NCBI GenBank assembly: GCA_963771705.1
Contig: CAVYUP010000014.1
Span: 434,001 to 498,000, forward strand
DNA from: DATFVA01 sp963771705
GTDB taxonomy: Bacteria > Bacteroidota > Ignavibacteria > Ignavibacteriales > Ignavibacteriaceae
Length of the DNA stretch: 64,000 nucleotides
Direction: 5' to 3'
Shown here: one piece after another, positions 8,161 through 16,640 of the stretch
How the letters are laid out: each line of letters starts with the position of its first letter
Position numbering within the stretch: the stretch's first letter is position 1
Made by a program: the position numbers and the translations under genes
The notes under the pieces: model-generated
What the model was told of the DNA's origin: nothing
The model's input: only the letters and a program-made list of their open reading frames with translations
Databases searched by the model: none

Positions 8161-10161
8161 ATGGAATTAAAAAATATTATTTTTATTGTTTTTTTAATCT
8201 TTGCCCTTGGACTTTTTGTATGGAGCTGCCGGAAGCTTATTGCTTATATGCTTCTTACCAAGAAGAAAGATGACCGGTTTGACAGGGTGGGCGAGAGGTT
8301 AAAAAAAGTCTGGACTGTAGCATTTGCACAGACCAAGCTGCTCAGAGATCCCAAAGCCGGAATACTGCATTTCACTATTTTCTGGGGATTTGTACTTTTT
8401 CTTTTCGCAGTAATTGAGGCTTTTATACAAGGTTTTTATTCTCCCTTCAGCTGGCATTTTGCCGGTCCTTTTTATTCAGTAGTTACCATTATTCAGGATT
8501 TCTTCTCAGTTCTTGTCATTGCTGCGTGTCTGTATGCCTTATACAGAAGATTCATCATTCATGTACCAAGACTTGAAGTTGAGAAATCCGGGAAGCTAGA
8601 CGCTGCCTTTATCCTTGTTCTAATTATGCTGGTATGTACGTCAATGCTGGGTGAAAATTCCGCTCTGGTAGCAATGCATAATTTCCAGCTAAATACGTAT
8701 GAGATCCGGCCTATTTCGGCTGCTCTCAGCCACTGGTTCTACTCCGGCGGAACTCAGAATGCCCATATCTATTTCGAGTTTTTCTGGTGGATGCATATCG
8801 TTGTAATACTGGGATTTCTTAATTTTCTCCCTTACTCAAAACACCTGCACGTTCTAACTTCAATTCCGAATACTTATTTTGCGAATCTTGATGATATAAG
8901 AAATACAATAAAACCCCTTAACCTTGAAGATGAGAATACTGAAGTTTTTGGTGCTGCTGACTTTGAACATTTATCCTGGAAACAGGTTCTGGATGGTTAT
9001 TCTTGTACAGAATGCGGAAGGTGTACAGCGTCATGTCCTGCCGCTACTGTAGGGAAGTCCCTTTCACCCAGAAAAATTATTGTGGATATAAGGAGAAGGA
9101 CCAAAGATAAAGCTCCATTAATGGAGAAGGGAATAACAGAGGGAGAGGAGTTTGAAAAAACACTAGTACATGATTACATATCAGACCTTGAATTATGGCA
9201 GTGTACAACATGTATGTCGTGTGTGCAGGAATGTCCTGTTATGATAGAACACCTAGATTCGATTATAGATATGAGAAGAGATCTTGTTTTAACAGAATCA
9301 CAGTTCCCTTCAAACCTTAATCCCGTTTTCAAGAGTCTTGAAACCAATTTTACCCCATGGGCTTTCAACCAGGCTGACCGTGCCACCTGGGCAGAAGGTT
9401 TAGATATTAAAACCATGGCCGAAGATCCCGAATGCGATATTCTGTTCTGGGTTGGGTGCGCAGGTTCTTTTGATGACAGGTATAAGAAGGTTTCGCGTGC
9501 CTTTGCACAGCTAATGCAGATGGCTGGTGTAAATTTCAGAATACTGGGAACCGAAGAGAAGTGCAATGGTGATACCGCAAGGCGTTTAGGAAATGAATAC
9601 CTGGCTCAGATGATGATTATGGAGAATGTTGAAACTCTGAATAACTATAAAGTGAAGAAAATAGTAACAGCCTGCCCACACTGCTTCCAGTCGCTTGGAA
9701 GGGAATACAAGCAGTTTGGCGGCGACTACGATGTAATTCATCATTCGCAGTTTCTGGAGCAGCTGATCTCTGAAGGCAAAATAGAGCTCAATAATAATCA
9801 GGAAAAAAATAAGGTAACTTATCATGATTCCTGTTATCTTGGAAGGTATAATAATGTTTACGAATCTCCCAGGAACACTTTAAAGAGCATCGGCGGACTT
9901 GATCTCGTCGAAATGAAGAGGAATAAGTCCCGCGGTTTCTGCTGTGGAGCAGGGGGCGGAAGGATGTTCCTTGAGGATGAAGAAGGAGGTCGTATAAACG
10001 TTGAAAGAACATCTGAAGCCTTAAATACGAATTCAGATACAATTGCATCAGCCTGTCCTTTCTGCATGACCATGCTGACGGACGGAGTTAAACATTTCGA
10101 AAAGACAGAAGAAGTTGCAGTAAAAGATATTGCAGAGATAGTGCTAGAACATACTAAATAA
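8161..10161 (+). CDS. Membrane HdrD-like Fe-S oxidoreductase (ETF:quinone oxidoreductase type)
   Basis: A 666-residue fusion. The N-terminal 240 residues hold about five membrane helices resembling the NarI/cytochrome-b subunit, with candidate haem histidines in the HFTIFWGF and HIVVILGF segments. Two 4Fe-4S motifs follow (C282/285/288/292 and C348/351/354/358). Then come two cysteine-rich CCG domains, the second containing FCCGAGGGRMF. This architecture matches the EtfAB:(mena)quinone oxidoreductases and HdrDE-like proteins that pass electrons from acyl-CoA dehydrogenases or other donors to the quinone pool. No etfAB lies beside it, so the electron donor is inferred. bioY precedes and a small H1-like gene follows. 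Confidence 0.87.
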   Translation: MELKNIIFIVFLIFALGLFVWSCRKLIAYMLLTKKKDDRFDRVGERLKKVWTVAFAQTKLLRDPKAGILHFTIFWGFVLFLFAVIEAFIQGFYSPFSWHFAGPFYSVVTIIQDFFSVLVIAACLYALYRRFIIHVPRLEVEKSGKLDAAFILVLIMLVCTSMLGENSALVAMHNFQLNTYEIRPISAALSHWFYSGGTQNAHIYFEFFWWMHIVVILGFLNFLPYSKHLHVLTSIPNTYFANLDDIRNTIKPLNLEDENTEVFGAADFEHLSWKQVLDGYSCTECGRCTASCPAATVGKSLSPRKIIVDIRRRTKDKAPLMEKGITEGEEFEKTLVHDYISDLELWQCTTCMSCVQECPVMIEHLDSIIDMRRDLVLTESQFPSNLNPVFKSLETNFTPWAFNQADRATWAEGLDIKTMAEDPECDILFWVGCAGSFDDRYKKVSRAFAQLMQMAGVNFRILGTEEKCNGDTARRLGNEYLAQMMIMENVETLNNYKVKKIVTACPHCFQSLGREYKQFGGDYDVIHHSQFLEQLISEGKIELNNNQEKNKVTYHDSCYLGRYNNVYESPRNTLKSIGGLDLVEMKRNKSRGFCCGAGGGRMFLEDEEGGRINVERTSEALNTNSDTIASACPFCMTMLTDGVKHFEKTEEVAVKDIAEIVLEHTK

Positions 10162-10192
10162 CTTATTTCAAATTATTTCTTAGGAGGTTTCA

Positions 10193-10387
10193 ATGAATAA
10201 ATACGAAGAACTTATGCAAGCAGTACAAAATCTTCATACTGATTTTGAGAAGTTTTATGATAAAGGCCAGGCTGCGGCAGGCACCCGTCTTCGTAAAGGA
10301 TTAAGCGAACTTAGAAAGATGGCTCAGGATGTTCGTAAGGATGTCCAGGACGTTAAAGCTCAGAGAAAAGCTGATAAACAAGGGTAG
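10193..10387 (+). CDS. Histone H1-like small DNA-binding protein
   Basis: A 64-residue basic protein with a strong ribosome site (TAGGAGG) before the ATG. It resembles the short Bacteroidetes/Chlamydiae Hc1-like proteins: an acidic-basic helix with the block GQAAAGTRLRKGLSELRKMA, then a lysine-rich tail (DVKAQRKADKQG). Such proteins are thought to help compact the nucleoid. It is followed by a clear terminator, so it ends the transcript. Confidence 0.8.
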   Translation: MNKYEELMQAVQNLHTDFEKFYDKGQAAAGTRLRKGLSELRKMAQDVRKDVQDVKAQRKADKQG

Positions 10388-10407
10388 TAAAGTTTAGTAC
10401 AATTTAT

Positions 10408-10440
10408 AAAGGCTGGCTATTAAAAATAGTTCAGCCTTTT
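10408..10440 (+). terminator. Rho-independent terminator after the H1-like gene
   Basis: AAAGGCTG at 10408-10415 pairs with CAGCCTTT at 10432-10439. CTAT/ATAG extends the inner stem, with a small bulge, and T-rich sequence follows. Confidence 0.85.
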
Positions 10441-10450
10441 ATTTTATTAT

Positions 10451-11641
10451 ATGCGTTTAATTTTAATATCAATCCTGATCACCATCATTTTCCTCTCACC
10501 CGAAGACAAGGTCTGCCATAATTTAGCGAACACGAGAACAGAGGCTGATTCTATTGTTTCCATTTCAATCGGTGTGACAGGCGATATAATGTGTCATTCG
10601 GTGCAATATAACTACGCCCGTGTGAAGGCAGACAGCTTTGATTTTAATCCCGTATTTTCACGGATTGAAAAATACCTGAAAGAGCCTGACTTTCTTTTCG
10701 GCAACTTTGAAACCGTCACTGCGGGTAAGAAATCAGGATATTCCGGTTACCCGTTTTTTAATACTCCAGATGTTTTCGTAACAGCGCTCAAGAAGGCAGG
10801 TTTTGATTTAGTATCAACTGCCAACAACCACGCTCTGGACAGAGGGGAGGCTGGTGTAAGGCGAACAATACAGCAGCTGAAACTGAATCATATCAGCTAC
10901 AATGGTACATTTCTTTCTGAAAAAGACAGGGATTCTATCAGGATATTTAATATAAAAGGAATAAGAACTGCATTTCTTGCATATACATACGGAACGAACG
11001 GGAATCCCATACCCGCGGGAAAAAAATATCTCATCAACCTAATAGATACCGCCAGGATTAGCCAGGATATAAAACTTGCCCGTAAAGACGGAGCTGAAAT
11101 TGTTATTGCACATTTTCATTTCGGAGATGAGTATCAGCGGTTACCCAGCAATTATCAGAAGGATATAGTTGATAAAACCATTCAGTACGGGGCAGACATT
11201 ATCATCGGCGGACACACGCATGTTCTGCAGCCCATTAGTTTTTTCAAGACCCGCGGTGCCGGTATTGATTCAGGATTTGTAATATACTCTATGGGTAATT
11301 TTATTTCCAACCAGAGGTGGCGGTATTCGGACGGGGGGGCAATACTGACATTTACACTTGTTAAAAATTTTTCCACTGATTCACTGTACCTTAAAAAAGT
11401 TGAATATCTTCCAATATGGGTATTCAAAGGAGTTACCGAAGCCGGGAGAGAATATATAGTTGTTCCCTCTGAGGCTGCTTTCTCAGACAGTCTTTACGCT
11501 TTTCTTTCGAAGGAAGACAGAAAACTAGCCGCACAATCGTTTCACGATACCAAGAACATATTATTAAAATATTCAAATAAGCCTCGCTTACGCACTATTA
11601 TCAGCGATTTTCTCTTACCTGTTAATTTCATTACGTTTTAG
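10451..11641 (+). CDS. CapA-family metallophosphatase-like protein
   Basis: A 396-residue protein of the CapA/PgsA family (calcineurin-like phosphoesterase fold). Visible motifs in order are GVTGDIMCH, LFGNFETV, STANNHALDRG, IAHFHFGDEY and IIGGHTHVLQP, all metal-site positions. The first 16 residues are hydrophobic, suggesting export or anchoring, in line with CapA proteins acting at the outer face of the inner membrane. In Bacillus the homologue takes part in poly-gamma-glutamate export, but no capB/capC genes are here, so the local role is unknown. It stands alone between a terminator and the 11-bp repeat array. Confidence 0.85.
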   Translation: MRLILISILITIIFLSPEDKVCHNLANTRTEADSIVSISIGVTGDIMCHSVQYNYARVKADSFDFNPVFSRIEKYLKEPDFLFGNFETVTAGKKSGYSGYPFFNTPDVFVTALKKAGFDLVSTANNHALDRGEAGVRRTIQQLKLNHISYNGTFLSEKDRDSIRIFNIKGIRTAFLAYTYGTNGNPIPAGKKYLINLIDTARISQDIKLARKDGAEIVIAHFHFGDEYQRLPSNYQKDIVDKTIQYGADIIIGGHTHVLQPISFFKTRGAGIDSGFVIYSMGNFISNQRWRYSDGGAILTFTLVKNFSTDSLYLKKVEYLPIWVFKGVTEAGREYIVVPSEAAFSDSLYAFLSKEDRKLAAQSFHDTKNILLKYSNKPRLRTIISDFLLPVNFITF

Positions 11642-12099
11642 AATTACCCCCGCACCAGCTACTCTATTCCCAGACAAATGGAAAAATTCCGGCTATTCTG
11701 CAGGAGATATCGGGGGTAAAAACTATCTAAAAACGTTCTAAAAACGTTCTGAAAACGTTCTGAATACGTTCTGAAAACGTTCTGAATACGTTCTGAAAAC
11801 GTTCTGAAAGAACGTTCTGAAAACGTTGCATCAGGATTCTATCGGCAATTGATTATTCCTATTTAATATTTTCACGGAGGGTTTCAATTCGAAAGACTAA
11901 ATTTTCTCGACTTTATATTGAACTACATCGATGGAAAAAATTCCAGAGGTATGTAACCGGGAATACAAAAACAACAATCATTTTAGGAATTATTCATATA
12001 TTTATAGTTCTAATTTAATTCCACATTAAAAACCGGATAACTGGATTTGACGCATCAAGATATGATGTTTCACGGAGACGGGATAGGACCAAAGTTGTA
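11642..12099. other. 458-bp intergenic region with a tandem repeat array
   Basis: No credible gene on either strand. The main structure is the 11-bp array at 11727-11827. The stretch from 11828 to 12099 is AT-rich and should contain the promoter of the MFS gene, but I see no clear TAnnTTTG element. Confidence 0.6.
11727..11827. repeat. Tandem 11-bp repeat, nine units (CTGAAAACGTT consensus)
   Basis: Nine head-to-tail units: eight of 11 bases and one of 13 (11804-11816, with an inserted GA). Unit variants are CTAAAAACGTT, CTGAAAACGTT and CTGAATACGTT. Each unit contains a palindromic A(A/T)ACGTT core and an A-tract, so A-tracts recur about every helical turn, which should curve the DNA. The same unit forms a second array at 47895-47971. 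The reverse strand reads as a repetitive peptide, which I treat as spurious. Confidence 0.95.
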
Positions 12100-13296
12100 T
12101 TGAAAAACAGATCTGCTCTTACTCTGATTTTTGTAACTGTTTTTATCGACCTACTTGGGTTCGGTATTCTCATACCCATTTTACCTACATTTGCCACAAA
12201 GGAACTTCATGTAGATGAAACTGCCGTTGGTATTGCCATTGCCGTGTACTCTTTCGTACAGTTTTTTTTCAATTCCTTTTTTGGAGAACTTTCGGATAAA
12301 CATGGGCGGAAACCCGTCATTGTTTTCTGTCTTCTGCTGAATGCTATTGGGTATGTTATTTTTGCTTTCACACATACTTATTTTGTACTTATTATATCTA
12401 GGATTGTCGGCGGTATAGGAGGAAGCAGTATAGGTGTTGCGCAGGCGTACATTGCAGATATAACTACTAAAGAAGATCGTTCCAAAGGGATGGGAATGAT
12501 AGGTGCAGCCTTCGGACTAGGGTTTGTTTTCGGTCCATTAATCGGCGGGCTCCTTTCAAAATTCGGATATGAAGTAACCGGGTTTGCAAGTGCCGGATTT
12601 TCTTTTCTTGCTTTCATTGTGACAATTATTCTGCTCCCGGAATCCAATGTCAATCGTGAAGCGGTTGTGGTACGGAAGAGGAAGCTGTTCGATGTAGACG
12701 CTGTAAAAAAGGTTTTCAGGAAAAAGGATCTGGGACTGCTTGTAACCCTGTTTTTTATACTCACCTTTTCTGTCGCAAACATTTACGGAACATTTGCACT
12801 TCTGGGGTATGAAGCCTATCATTTCACTGATCTGCAAAACGGATATATGTATGGCATCGTAGGTATCTCAGCCGCGATTGTACAGGGGGGGCTGATACGA
12901 GTTGTAACTAAATATCTTAAAGAAACAAAAATTGTAGCAATTGGAGCATTCCTTATGATGGTTGGTCTCGCACTGCTGCCATACGGCGGTAATTTTCTTG
13001 GACTTGCTATCATCGTGATTATCATGTCACTTGGAACAGGATTTCTTCAGCCCACGCTTCTGAGTCTTATCTCGGAAGTTACCTCTGACAAAGAGCAGGG
13101 AACAGTGCTCGGTCTTAACCAGTCGTTCTCAGCTTTTGCCCGTGTACTTGGTCCTCTATGGGGCGGTTTCGCCTTTGAATTCCTTGGATATCCTTTTCCA
13201 TTTCTTACAGGTGCCTTTTTTACGTTTTTTATAGTGCTGCTTGCCCTATTCTACCTTCCGAAGGCAATTAAAGCAGACACCGGCGAAGTGCTCTGA
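12100..13296 (+). CDS. MFS transporter, TetA-like drug:proton antiporter family
   Basis: A 398-residue membrane protein with about twelve helices. The start of the protein (VFIDLLGFGILIPILPTFA) and the loop 2-3 motif GELSDKHGRKPVI are typical of the DHA1/TetA-like group. A second motif, LIGGLLSKFG, follows the fifth helix. The start is a TTG at 12100, with AGGA about 11 bases upstream; there is no ATG or GTG in frame after the last upstream stop. Substrate is unknown, and family members export drugs or small metabolites. It is a single-gene unit. Confidence 0.85.
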   Translation: MKNRSALTLIFVTVFIDLLGFGILIPILPTFATKELHVDETAVGIAIAVYSFVQFFFNSFFGELSDKHGRKPVIVFCLLLNAIGYVIFAFTHTYFVLIISRIVGGIGGSSIGVAQAYIADITTKEDRSKGMGMIGAAFGLGFVFGPLIGGLLSKFGYEVTGFASAGFSFLAFIVTIILLPESNVNREAVVVRKRKLFDVDAVKKVFRKKDLGLLVTLFFILTFSVANIYGTFALLGYEAYHFTDLQNGYMYGIVGISAAIVQGGLIRVVTKYLKETKIVAIGAFLMMVGLALLPYGGNFLGLAIIVIIMSLGTGFLQPTLLSLISEVTSDKEQGTVLGLNQSFSAFARVLGPLWGGFAFEFLGYPFPFLTGAFFTFFIVLLALFYLPKAIKADTGEVL

Positions 13297-13369
13297 ATTA
13301 AGTAAATCTTTTTCTAATTATTTTTTATGCCATTATTTATATCTTTATGAAGGATAATAACCCGATTAT

Positions 13370-14356
13370 ATGTTTAAAGTAGACAAAATAAATATTGATA
13401 GAGCGATACTTCTTGCTCCAATGGAGGATGTAACAGATGTATCCTTCAGGCTTATCTGCAAGGAGCTGGGGGCAGATGTTGTATATACAGAATTTGTAAA
13501 TTCTGAAGGACTGGTTCGTCTTAACGAGAAAACTCACAAGAAACTAGAAATAGTTGAAGAAGAAAGGCCAGTGGGTATTCAGATATACGGGGCGAGTATT
13601 GAATCGATGGTTGAAGCGGCAAAATTTGCCGAAAAGAAGAATCCCGATGTAATTGACATTAATGCAGGCTGCTGGGTAAAGAATGTAGTAGGACATGGAG
13701 CAGGATCTGCTCTTCTAAAAGATCCTGTTTATATGCAAAAAATGGTAAAGGAAATCGTCAGTAATGTCTCCCTGCCTGTTACCGTTAAAACCCGCCTCGG
13801 CTGGGATCACGACAGCATAGAAATCATCGATGTAGCAAAAAGGATAGAGGATGCGGGGGCGCAGGCATTAACAGTTCACTGCAGAACAAGAGCGATGGGA
13901 CATAAAGGCGAGGCGGAATGGGACTGGATTCCCAGGATAAAACAAGTTGTAAGTATCCCGGTTGTACTAAACGGCAACGTACTGAGTGCGGGAGATGTAA
14001 AACGCGCTTTCGAAGAAACCGGGGCCGACGGTGTAATGATAGCAAGAGGCGCTATAGGGAATCCCTGGATATTCAGCGAAGCCAAGGAATTACTAAACGG
14101 TGGAACCATAGCAACCAGGACAGATGCAGAGCGAAGAATAAGCATTTGTCTGCGGCATCTGCAGCTTGCCATTCGGTTAAAAGGAGAGCGCCGTGCTGTG
14201 ATGGAGCACAGGAAGTTCTACAGCGGATATCTTAAAGGATTATACAATGCTTCACAGACAAGGCTGGCTTTAATGCCTGCGACTGATTATACTTATGTTC
14301 AGGACATATTGTTTAAATACCTGGAGCAGATAAAAGATTACGAAATTGCCGTATAA
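13370..14356 (+). CDS. dusB: tRNA-dihydrouridine synthase (DusB-like)
   Basis: A 328-residue FMN-dependent enzyme that reduces uridines in the tRNA D-loop. LLAPMEDVTDVSFR, VGIQIYGAS and the phosphate-binding VMIARGAIGNPWIF segment identify the family. The catalytic cysteine is C101, in DINAGCWVKNVVGHGAG. The residue after it is Trp, where most Dus proteins have Pro (GCP). The C-terminal helical RNA-binding domain contains RKFYSGYLKG. The PAP2-like gene overlaps its 3' end and polX follows, so the three are likely co-transcribed. Confidence 0.93.
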   Translation: MFKVDKINIDRAILLAPMEDVTDVSFRLICKELGADVVYTEFVNSEGLVRLNEKTHKKLEIVEEERPVGIQIYGASIESMVEAAKFAEKKNPDVIDINAGCWVKNVVGHGAGSALLKDPVYMQKMVKEIVSNVSLPVTVKTRLGWDHDSIEIIDVAKRIEDAGAQALTVHCRTRAMGHKGEAEWDWIPRIKQVVSIPVVLNGNVLSAGDVKRAFEETGADGVMIARGAIGNPWIFSEAKELLNGGTIATRTDAERRISICLRHLQLAIRLKGERRAVMEHRKFYSGYLKGLYNASQTRLALMPATDYTYVQDILFKYLEQIKDYEIAV

Positions 14357-14966
14357 ATTGAGCCGCAACATCTCTACAAAAGCAGCAAGAATTATATCCA
14401 CTCTTTTTGTTCCTCCGTCTTTTACCATTATAATTTTTACAATTTTTGCCTTTCAGTTTGAGGATACTGTATTTCATATCGTCATACTTATCTTAACCGC
14501 AGCGATATTTGGATTCATATTCCCGGTGGTGATGTTTGCATCTTTCCGGAAAAAAGGATGGATTGCCGATATAGACGCCAGGATAAAAGAAGAGAGAACC
14601 TTTCCATTTCTGCTGTCGGTTCTTTTTTATGCAGCCGGTTTAATAATTTTAATCCGTTTCAGCGTAGATATTGTTTCCATAGCATTCTGGTTTTGTTATA
14701 TTTCGAATACTCTGCTTCTTGTTGTAATAAATAAATACTGGAAAATAAGTGCTCATATGATGGGAGCTTCAGGACCTTTTGCAGCTTTAGTATATGTTTA
14801 CGGAGTATCAGCTTTACCGTTCATTATACTTCTTTATTTTATAGGAGAGGCACGTGTTAAACTGAAATGTCATACGCTTAACCAGGTCATCGCCGGCGCT
14901 TCCCTGGCTTTCATTTCAACCTATACGCAAATTTATTTAATCACAAAGTATTTCGGTTATGCCTGA
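14346..14966 (+). CDS. PAP2-like membrane protein
   Basis: A 206-residue (or 202-residue, if the TTG at 14358 is used) membrane protein with about six helices. Three segments resemble a divergent PAP2 phosphatase site: DARIKEERTFPF (motif 1, K...R.-P), SAHMMGASGPFAAL (motif 2, with His and Gly) and RVKLKCHTLNQVIAGA (motif 3, with Arg and His). Family members dephosphorylate lipid phosphates such as undecaprenyl pyrophosphate. No ATG start exists; both candidates are TTG. The gene overlaps dusB upstream and polX downstream (8 bases). Confidence 0.65.
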   Translation: MPYKLSRNISTKAARIISTLFVPPSFTIIIFTIFAFQFEDTVFHIVILILTAAIFGFIFPVVMFASFRKKGWIADIDARIKEERTFPFLLSVLFYAAGLIILIRFSVDIVSIAFWFCYISNTLLLVVINKYWKISAHMMGASGPFAALVYVYGVSALPFIILLYFIGEARVKLKCHTLNQVIAGASLAFISTYTQIYLITKYFGYA

Positions 14967-16638
14967 CAGGAAAGATACCATAGCTTTACTTGAAAACATT
15001 GCTGATATAATGGATTTCAAAGGGGAAAACAAATTTAAGGTTGGGGCTTACAGAAATGGGGCTATTTCCATCAGAAAGTTTGAAGGAGATTTTGCCAGGG
15101 CGGTTGAGCAGAAGGAACTTGAAAAAATAAAGGGAATAGGCAAAGGACTTCAGGCGGTAATTTACGAATACTTTGAGAAAGGCGAATCACCGCTTTACAA
15201 ACAACTCCGGAAAGAGGTACCTGCAGGAATAGAGCAGCTTCTGGGAATAAAGGGTCTTGGTGCAAAAAAAATAGATCTACTCTATAATGAACTCGGGATA
15301 TCAAGCATAGGGGAGCTTGAATATGCCTGCCGGGAAAACAGGCTGGCAATGCTCAAAGGTTTTGGAGAAGCAACGCAAAATAAGATTCTCAATGAAATTG
15401 AAAGACTTAAATATCATAGCAAATTTGTTCTCCTGAATACAGCTTATGAGTTTGCGGATGAGATCATTGCAAAACTTGAGAAAGTTCCTGAGGTCCTAAA
15501 AATCGAAATCTCCGGAGAATTGAGAAGGGGGTTGGAGATTATATCAGCGATTAACCTTGTACTTTTTATCAGCGACAGGAAAAAATTCCTGCAAAAATTA
15601 AAAACGCAGCTCGATTATGAAATCGAAGGCGACATCGCTGCGGTAACAGGGTATTTCTCTGTCCCGGTTAACCTTTATGTTACTTATTCCGAAGATGAGT
15701 TCAATAAAACTCTGTTTATCACGACAGGATCGGATGCATTCCTCCACAAGCTGGGGGCTAACCCCCTAAAACTGAAGGGAGCTACCGAAGAAGAAATATT
15801 CAAATCTCTGAAATCATCTTATGTTATCCCTGAGATGCGCGAAGAAGAATATTTTAAAGTTAATAAGAAAGCATTAACTGCTGCCCCCGATCTGGATGAG
15901 AAGGAATTCAAAGGGCTGCTGCACTTTCATACTGTATACTCTGACGGAAGAAACACGCTCGATGAAATGATCGGCGCTGCTGTGGAAAGGGGATTTAAGT
16001 ATGCAGCGGTCTGCGATCACAGCAAGGCTGCTTTTTATGCCAATGGATTGAGTGAAGAGAGAATACTGAAGCAGAAAGATGAAGCGGCCAAAATATCAGA
16101 AGAAAATGATATTTATCTCTTCCAGGGAATTGAATCGGATATATTAGCAGACGGGAATCTCGATTATTCGGATGATTTCTTAAATAATTTTCACTTCGTA
16201 ACAGCATCCATACATTCAAGGTTCAGCATGGATGAGGCACAGATGACAGCAAGGATCCTGAGAGCGGTGGAGAATCCTCATACCGATCTTCTGGCACATC
16301 CTTCCGGGAGGCTTTTACTATCACGGGAGCCATACAAATTTGACGTAAAAAAAGTTATAGATGCATGTGCAGCAAATAATGTTGCGATTGAGATAAATTC
16401 GAATCCAAGGAGGCTCGATCTTGACTGGCGATGGATTTATTACGCAAGAGAGAAGGGATGTCTTTTTTCAATCAATCCTGACGCACATTCAATAAAAGAG
16501 ATTGACCTGATCAAATATGGTGTTATTACGGGCAGAAAAGGGGGGCTTACAAACGGGGAAGTTATCAATTGTTTTGTTCTGGCGGAGTTCAAAAAATTTC
16601 TTAAAAGAAAAGTCAACCGTAAATTTTTCAGGGATTAA
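14959..16638 (+). CDS. polX: PolX-family protein with degenerate polymerase site and intact PHP nuclease domain
   Basis: A 559-residue protein with the PolX layout: helix-hairpin-helix region (IKGIGKG, IKGLGAKK), Pol-beta-like palm and C-terminal PHP domain. The polymerase active site is altered. The usual GSxRR...DxD motif reads SGELRRGLEIISAINLVLF (residues 185-203), with A197 and N199 at the two metal aspartates. The third aspartate position (VDLR in relatives) is N238 in PVNLYVT. The PHP metal motifs look complete: LHFHTVYSDG, AVCDHS, GIESDI, SIHSRF, LLAHPSGR, EINSNP and NPDAHS. I infer a 3'-5' exonuclease/phosphoesterase without polymerase activity. Confidence 0.88.
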   Translation: MPDRKDTIALLENIADIMDFKGENKFKVGAYRNGAISIRKFEGDFARAVEQKELEKIKGIGKGLQAVIYEYFEKGESPLYKQLRKEVPAGIEQLLGIKGLGAKKIDLLYNELGISSIGELEYACRENRLAMLKGFGEATQNKILNEIERLKYHSKFVLLNTAYEFADEIIAKLEKVPEVLKIEISGELRRGLEIISAINLVLFISDRKKFLQKLKTQLDYEIEGDIAAVTGYFSVPVNLYVTYSEDEFNKTLFITTGSDAFLHKLGANPLKLKGATEEEIFKSLKSSYVIPEMREEEYFKVNKKALTAAPDLDEKEFKGLLHFHTVYSDGRNTLDEMIGAAVERGFKYAAVCDHSKAAFYANGLSEERILKQKDEAAKISEENDIYLFQGIESDILADGNLDYSDDFLNNFHFVTASIHSRFSMDEAQMTARILRAVENPHTDLLAHPSGRLLLSREPYKFDVKKVIDACAANNVAIEINSNPRRLDLDWRWIYYAREKGCLFSINPDAHSIKEIDLIKYGVITGRKGGLTNGEVINCFVLAEFKKFLKRKVNRKFFRD

Positions 16639-16640
16639 AA

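Noticed and set aside
11727..11827. CRISPR array
   Set aside because: Units are contiguous 11-mers with no spacers of 25-40 bases and no cas genes nearby.
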